From: Kryptolebias marmoratus
Lineage: Eukaryota; Chordata; Actinopteri; Cyprinodontiformes; Rivulidae
Direction of reading: 5' to 3'
Length of the DNA: 64,000 bases
Assembly (NCBI RefSeq): GCF_001649575.2
Contig: NC_051434.1
Location: 13,577,919-13,641,918 of the forward strand
The notes beneath the pieces were generated by a model that worked only from the letters and a program-made list of their open reading frames with translations, did not search any database and was not told the DNA's origin. This document shows, piece by piece, positions 58,501 to 64,000 of the stretch (position 1 is its first letter; each line of letters begins with the position of its first letter). The position numbers were made by a program, and so were the translations under genes.

Positions 58501-60611
58501 TTGGATAAGAGGGACATTTATGCAGCCATAAATGTTCAAGTTGAAGAGCGTCTACTCACCACTGTCCTGCTTTAAAAGTGAAGTCTGGATGGACGCCTAT
58601 TCTCAGTCTTTTCACTGTCTCTGACTCGTTCACGATTCCACATACTTCAGCTGGATACAGAGCCTAAATTACGCAGCCAGTGAAAACACAAACACGCAAA
58701 ACCAGAAATGTTTAGAAGCAGATTATTAACCTTGAGCCTAAATAAGGTTTGAGGACATGATTTTACAAGTCAAACAGTTAGGATATGACCAGCTCAAGCA
58801 GAAAGTATTAGCTTACATTTTGTCTGTAGTTGCTCGCCGTCCTCTCCAGATGGTCCACTTGTCTTTTGGAGGACATGTTTCGTCTGGTAAGGAGATAACG
58901 GATAGATTACGTGCTGTGTTTGTCCAGACGGTTTGTGTACAACGAGCGAAAAACTACCCAGAAAGCAACCTTTTATGTGGCAACAAATTCCTAGAAAAGG
59001 AAAATGGAGTTTGGACTGAATCTCACTAGAGAACAGTAAAGTTTAACAGGCCAGCTCACACAAAGCGACAGGGACGTCCCGAGCCCATCTCAAGCTTTCC
59101 TCTCAAAGTAGTTACAGAGTCGTTGTGAGCGTCTCCAACTCGTCTCGAACTAATCTGAAATTTGCCACAAGTATTTCTAATTCATCTCAAGAACACTACA
59201 GCTGTATTTCGAGCTGTCCTCTGACAGAAAACATCCAAGGCAAGTTTCTGGGCCTGAAAACCACACTGACAATTAATATGAAATACCGTATTTTTCAGTC
59301 TATAAGGCGCACTTAAAAGCCTTTAATTTTCTCAAAATACAACAGTGCGCCTTATAATCCGGAGCGCCTTATATATGTAAGAAGTCGTAATGTTTTAGTA
59401 CGACTTTGGTAAACTACAAAGCTGCACCGCTCGCAGCATTAAGGCTCAGTTAAAGTCGCATGGATCGCGTCACGCGAGGTCCATGCAAAGTTATAAAAAT
59501 TGGAAGGTGCACGACGCGCCTTATAGTCCGGTGCGCCTTATATATGACAAAAGTTTCAAAACAGACCATTCATTGACAGTGCACCTTATAATCCAGTGCG
59601 CCCTATAGTGAAGAAAATACGGTATTGAAAAACTGGTCCAGCAAATTAAAACATAAACATGGAGGTCAGCTTCCGAGGTGGGAACAAAGCGGGCCGAAAC
59701 AGCGGCGGTGGGTAACAAAATGACGTGCACAGCCAAGAACACGGTTTTGAAAGCCGTGCACACAAAAACAAGCTGTGATTTCCAAGAACTGGCCTCTCAA
59801 AACACGAGCTTGTGGCTTTTTGGTCACTTGGTCGCACAAACACTCAGAGTTCAGCGAGATCGCAACAGAAATTTCAGGTATTTTCTCGCAATTTATCCCC
59901 CCTCACGACTAGTCTCTTAACAGTCGCAACTCAGTGACGCAGGGCCTAAAGCAACACACTTCAAGAGACTTTCTAAAAATAGAGGAGACATGTTTCTACG
60001 AAACAGCGATAAGACAAAAAGAATTACAGAACAGGTGATTGAGTTTATTGCTCTGGATGACCAACCAATCGCTGTGGTGGAGAAAATAGTTAGTCACCTT
60101 TTGAAGCGCTATTCGAGCTGTATAAAAAAGTTCACCTGGCATATGCTGAGGTGTCAAGCACATGATGGCATTGATTTTAATACCTTTAATGTACTTATGG
60201 TATGCAATCTGCAAGTCGGCGCTTAAAACAAAGGTAAAATAATAAAAGTATCTGTTTGAGACTTGCTTGATAGCTTGGATTTGTAGCTGGGACAAAGAAA
60301 TCTTTATGAGGAAATCCCCGTCAGTAATAAATATCACATATCTTATAGAAATGGAGACGAAATGGGAACAAATTAACACATATGTAAGCGAAGAATCATT
60401 ACACCTACATAAAGAAATTGACCCATTAGGATAAAAGTACACAATGTGCTTTGCTGTCACCTAGTTAGTCCAAGAGATGTCAGGGAAGAGGCCCCCAGAC
60501 TCACCTGGTGGCAGAGCCGGTCCCCAGGAGCCTCCAGCAGAACCGACCACCGGCGGGACCCGACGGGGTGAAGCTTCGAACAGCGGCGGACACGAACCCA
60601 CAGGGGATCAT
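55571..60611 (-). CDS. oxnad1: oxnad1, oxidoreductase NAD-binding domain-containing protein 1
   Basis: A flavin/pyridine-nucleotide oxidoreductase of the ferredoxin-NADP reductase fold, predicted mitochondrial; its substrate is not established. Coding exons: 60505-60611, 58817-58883, 58560-58663, 57286-57427, 56148-56393, 55909-56017, 55571-55728. They sum to 933 nt, 310 residues plus stop, close to human OXNAD1 (312). Residues 1-35 are basic and hydroxylated with no acids, fitting a transit peptide. FAD-domain signs are FKAGQWVDFFIPG and [13 protein letters not shown]-domain signs are [26 protein letters not shown] and CGPPPM, ending in FEKWW. The human-like [15 protein letters not shown] confirms orthology. 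Confidence 0.95.
59284..59626. mobile_element. MITE with TACCGTATTTT termini
   Basis: Starts TACCGTATTTTTCAGTCTAT and ends CTATAGTGAAGAAAATACGG with TA, which are inverted copies. Inside are four to five copies of GCGCCTTATA/TATAAGGCGC in both orientations, so the whole element can fold back. This is a widespread vertebrate miniature element type with no coding capacity. Confidence 0.8.
59990..60130 (+). pseudogene. hAT-type (ZBED-like) transposase remnant
   Basis: An open stretch reads [20 protein letters not shown] then VVE, resembling the conserved block of ZBED/hAT transposases in which a predicted (I/V)-A-x-x-I-x-L-D-x-Q-P segment precedes a LEPRY motif. Here LLKRYSS may be what remains of that motif, with residues missing between. 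Upstream and downstream parts of a transposase are absent. Confidence 0.55.
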
Positions 60612-61071
60612 CTCTGCCCGGGTTCCTGTCAGAACAAAGAGAGAACATCAGCTGTCAAAGGCAAAAGGTCACACACACTGACAATGCGTGACCTTTTTAA
60701 GTGCGGTTCACGCAGCTGGTGATTCAGCGGCTCAGGCTCCTATTTATTTAAGAGATTTAATCAAGAAAATGCAACCAGCCAACCTCATAAAACGTCCCTA
60801 AAACCTCACTTTAGCAAAAAAAAAAAAACATCCTTTCTAACCACCGAACATTATTTTACTACTAAACCATAAAAGACAAACGAAAAGGCTTGTCGTCAGA
60901 TGTTACATTATGAGAATAAAGCGGCAACATGTATTGTTATGATTAATTAAATGGAGTTTGGTGTAGCCAGCTTGGTGTTTGTTAGCTAACTAGCTAAAGC
61001 TGCATCATGTCAGTAATGCCGGTGGTTCCGATCCGGTTTGTCTCTTAAATCTAACACGCTGTTTTTCTTAC

Positions 61072-61200
61072 CTAGGAAAGACAACGCTGTGTTCCAATAA
61101 AAAGAAAAACACTTAAACTATGACAACCTTCGACATTTTGCCATTACATGACACAAATTGTGCGGTCTTGCTTGTGAGGACTTCTTCTGCGAGATAAAAT
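61072..61200 (-). promoter_or_regulatory. oxnad1: oxnad1 5' non-coding exon and promoter
   Basis: A consensus donor (CTTTCCTAG/gtaagaaa at plus 61,071-61,064) marks a first exon extending right from 61,072. It matches the acceptor at 60,626 before the coding exon. No TATA box is obvious. Confidence 0.5.
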
Positions 61201-61249
61201 GACTTGGCTGTTGTTGAGAGCGCCCCCTGCCGGCCGACTGGTCTCTCTG

Positions 61250-64000
61250 CAGGGGAATGCATTGTAAACTATTTTGTGTGTAAAGCTTTCTTGTTTGTTA
61301 GCCAGATTTTTATAGCTGGTTTAACGATTATAGACATTTGCTGAATCATTCCTTGTTATTTTTACATTTAATGAAGTGAAATAAGGTAAGTTAATCAGTG
61401 ACATCCGCAGCTTTCATATTGAATAGCAGGGGAATTAGGGATTTTCGCAGTCCTTCACATTTCCCCTGTAGTTTTTCACCATGTTGTAGCTCATTGTTTA
61501 AGCTTTTGTAACCTGAGATGTTCCAGTTTGGGTTCACTGGGTCATTTCAAGACAAAAAAAGGCAGCTGCTGTCATCATGCATTCAAAAGCTCATTGTGCC
61601 TTTCTAATGGACACTGAACAACTAGCCAATTTGTTTTGCTTTGTTTTTGGCCTAGAAGTGTTTCTTATTTCTCTTATTTCTCTCCCACACACACATCTTT
61701 AGTGATGTGTGTGTGTTTGTGTGTTTGTAAAAAATAGTGCCCATTGTATCTGAATCTTTGTCAGTGTAAAATGTTTCAGACCAAACATGTCTACACTGAC
61801 TGTGTTTTAAATCTTTTCTGAGATGATTTTTTTTCTAACTTTAGTCCTGTGTTATGCAGTAAATATTCAGAATAAGTTCGACAATTTGAGTTTGCTTCCA
61901 AACACTCAAGCTTCAAGGTTTGTATTTATGACAAAGTTTTTTTTAAAGGATTTTTGGTTTATTTTGTGAATTTATAGTTAAGTCTTAATTGATGACTCTA
62001 AAATTGTCCCTAGGTGTGAGTGAGAGTGTGAATGGTTGTTTGTCTCATTAGTCTCTATGTGGCCCTGTGATGGACATGCGACCTGTCCAGGGTGTCCCCC
62101 GCCTCTCGCACAGTGACAGCTGGGGACAGGCACCAGCTCCCCATGACCCGGAATGGAGAAGCGGGTAAAGAAAATGGATGGACGGATGGATAGTTAAGTC
62201 TTGTTTTAACGTAGCCAATATTCAAAAGATACAGAACACTGTTTTATTTCATTTGTTTGTTTGTTTTTTGGCATCAGTCTTAGCATAATAAATGCATTTA
62301 ATGTATTTTTTGTGATTTATTATTGGTCTCAGAGTTTGATTTATGAACTGGAGTGAGAAACACTTTTAACTCAATAGTTAGAAAAAAAAATCTCAGTCTA
62401 ATGAATGTAGTTGAAAAATGGTTGTAAACATGACAAAATCCTCACATTTAGGTGCATCTGTACTCAGTTTTAGTTTAAAATGATATTTATCTGTTGAGGT
62501 GAAAAGAAGATGAGTTTTTATCTTTCAGCTTTGCCACAATAAAATCCTCTTTTCTTTATTTTTAAAGTTTTTTTTTGTTGTCATTTTGGCTCCTCCTTGT
62601 GGTCAAATTAGAGAGGTTTAGGTAATCTTGGATGCTGTTTGGATAATAATATCTAAATTTAAATGTGTCAGATTGCAGCTAGGCCTCACACTGCAGACAA
62701 CCAACAGGGTTTCTATGTGTTAGTTGTTTTTTTAGTGATAAAGCGTTTAAATTTCTGTTGAAATGTCGTTCATTAAAGACAATTAGGTGTTTATAGATCA
62801 AACAAGTAGTTAGGAAGAAATTCTGTTGAGTCATTGTTTCAAACTGTGTCACTAGTTGGTTAGTATTGTTTGTTAAAGATGTGTTGAGGTGCGGATTGCA
62901 CTCTCATTAAATCTGATGTCATTTTTTTCATCATGATCCTTTTTAAAGCTTGGCCTAAAAAAAGAAAGACTAAATTTAAACCTTGAATGCTGATCTGAGG
63001 TCAAATCTACGAACGATGATGATGATGTTGACACTGATGCATTTATTTATTTACTGTATGTACCTGTGCAAAGTATGAGTAGCCTTACAGTACAGAGAGA
63101 TTTTTTTTTCTGCAGAATTTCTACCTATGTGGTGGGTGGAAGGAAAATGTTGCTAAAGAAGAAAAACTGACACTCACGTGGCACAAACCAGGTGCCACGG
63201 TGGCAACTTTCACTCTCGTTTCAGAAGAGAGAGATAAAAAAAAATCAACTCCCTGATTTCTTCTCTAATTTGATTTCTGGTTCTGTCTCAGGTTGTCCAA
63301 AAAAATGAAAGATTTTGATAGAGAGAAGGGTGCTCTCCGGTGAAGAGATCTGTGGTCAGAGAGAAACTTGAAGGTATAGTTATAAAGAGCTGTGTGGGTA
63401 CACATCCGGGTGTGTTTATGTGCTTGTAGAAACTCAGCAGGGACAGGGAAAATAACTCGTAACTGCTGGATTCCTTTCTGCATTCCTGCAGGTTTTCTTT
63501 CCTTGCACTAAGCACAGGTGGACCTCTGCTTTGTGTTACGTGCAGTTTCATATTGTCAGAGAGAGAGAGAAAAAAAAAAAAGCAGGAGGAAAACCAGCCT
63601 AACAATACCTCTCTTAAATTAAGGGACACAATTAAAGAGGTGAAACTCGTTTCCTGGAGACAGAAAACTCTTCTCAGCTGCACTGGACAGAAACAACTGT
63701 TTGTTAAAACAGGTTTTAGACTGAGATCTACAGCGACAGGTTTATTCTTGATGAGAAAACCGTCAAACGCTTTGGAGAGTTTGTGTTTTTCAGAGGCCAA
63801 GTGGAACCGATTGTTGTTTCTGTTGTTACCAACCTTAGATACAGTAGCTGCTCACTTCCTTTGCAGGGTTTGTTTCTTTCCCAGCTGACTCTACCAGTCC
63901 GACTGGCTGCCTCGCCGCGCTTTTTTCCCATCACACACCTTTGCTCAACCTGTTGGTCGATGCTGCCGAATGACAAGTAGAGATTTTCAGGTTTCTCTGA
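61250..64000. other. Intergenic region upstream of oxnad1
   Basis: AT-rich DNA with GT-rich microsatellites and one SINE/LINE tail. I looked for the human neighbour DPH3 (zinc-finger CSL type) and saw no matching exon on either strand. The open frame at 63,288-63,800 is low in coding character. Confidence 0.6.
62003..62193 (+). mobile_element. Non-LTR retrotransposon/SINE tail
   Basis: Contains GTGTGAATGGTTGTTTGTCT, TATGTGGCCCTGTGATGG, CCTGTCCAGGGTGTCCCCCG and AATGGAGAAGCGGG, ending in GGATGGACGGATGGAT short repeats. This is a very common teleost tail. It shares the CGCCTCTCGC..GACAGCTGGG core with the SINE at 42,800-43,085. Confidence 0.75.

Larger units (their letters stand above)
59050..60430. 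other. oxnad1: oxnad1 intron 1, repeat-dense
   Basis: The 1.6-kb intron between the transit-peptide exon and exon 2 holds an inverted-repeat miniature element (59,284-59,626), DNA resembling the inside of the 28.5-kb MITE (near 59,818) and a hAT transposase remnant (59,990-60,130). Confidence 0.6.

Noticed and set aside
63288..63800. 170-codon minus-strand frame upstream of oxnad1
   Set aside because: Low-complexity, phenylalanine/serine/leucine-rich, with no homology I recognise and no splice or promoter context; I cannot support it as a gene.
61200..64000. DPH3 expected beside OXNAD1 by human order
   Set aside because: No CSL zinc-finger coding exon was found on either strand; it may lie beyond the window.

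Overview
The window is nuclear DNA from a bony fish. Genes are interrupted by short introns (about 75-120 bp in the dynein gene) mixed with multi-kilobase ones, the intergenic and intronic DNA is AT-rich with teleost-type SINE, LINE and hAT-like repeats, and the gene order is vertebrate. The repeat types suggest a percomorph, but I cannot name the species.

Layout. (1) 198-16,895, minus strand: 5' two thirds of an axonemal dynein heavy chain, best matched to dnah3, running off the left edge. About 51 exons give about 2,750 residues: N-terminal tail, linker, AAA1 to AAA4, and the start of the stalk. (2) 17,200-17,920: a short divergent intergenic region between the dynein gene and dazl. It holds a near-consensus RFX X-box, the classic ciliary-gene element. 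(3) 17,918-22,750, plus strand: complete dazl, the germ-cell RNA-binding translational regulator (217 residues, nine coding exons). (4) about 24,100-54,600, plus strand: rftn1 (raftlin), a lipid-raft protein with an N-terminal myristoylation/palmitoylation signal. Nine coding exons give 690 residues; introns reach 9 kb. (5) 55,250-61,180, minus strand: complete oxnad1, a probable mitochondrial FAD/NAD oxidoreductase of 310 residues, tail to tail with rftn1. (6) 61,200-64,000: intergenic DNA with a SINE tail and no gene I can support.

The order dazl - rftn1 - oxnad1 matches the human 3p24-25 block (DAZL, RFTN1, OXNAD1). The dynein gene in place of PLCL2 is the difference. The genes do not form a pathway. 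The functional link worth noting is that two genes expected to be active in the male germ line (sperm-flagellar inner-arm dynein and dazl) are head to head with about 1 kb between start codons.

The rest is repeat biology: a tRNA-headed SINE, LINE-derived fragments, several small inverted-repeat elements, a hAT transposase remnant, one nested insertion, a pair of oppositely oriented minisatellites, and a roughly 330-bp dispersed repeat with about seven copies concentrated around rftn1. I see no bacterial-type, viral or CRISPR system. Splice-site coordinates were read by eye and could be off by a base in places.
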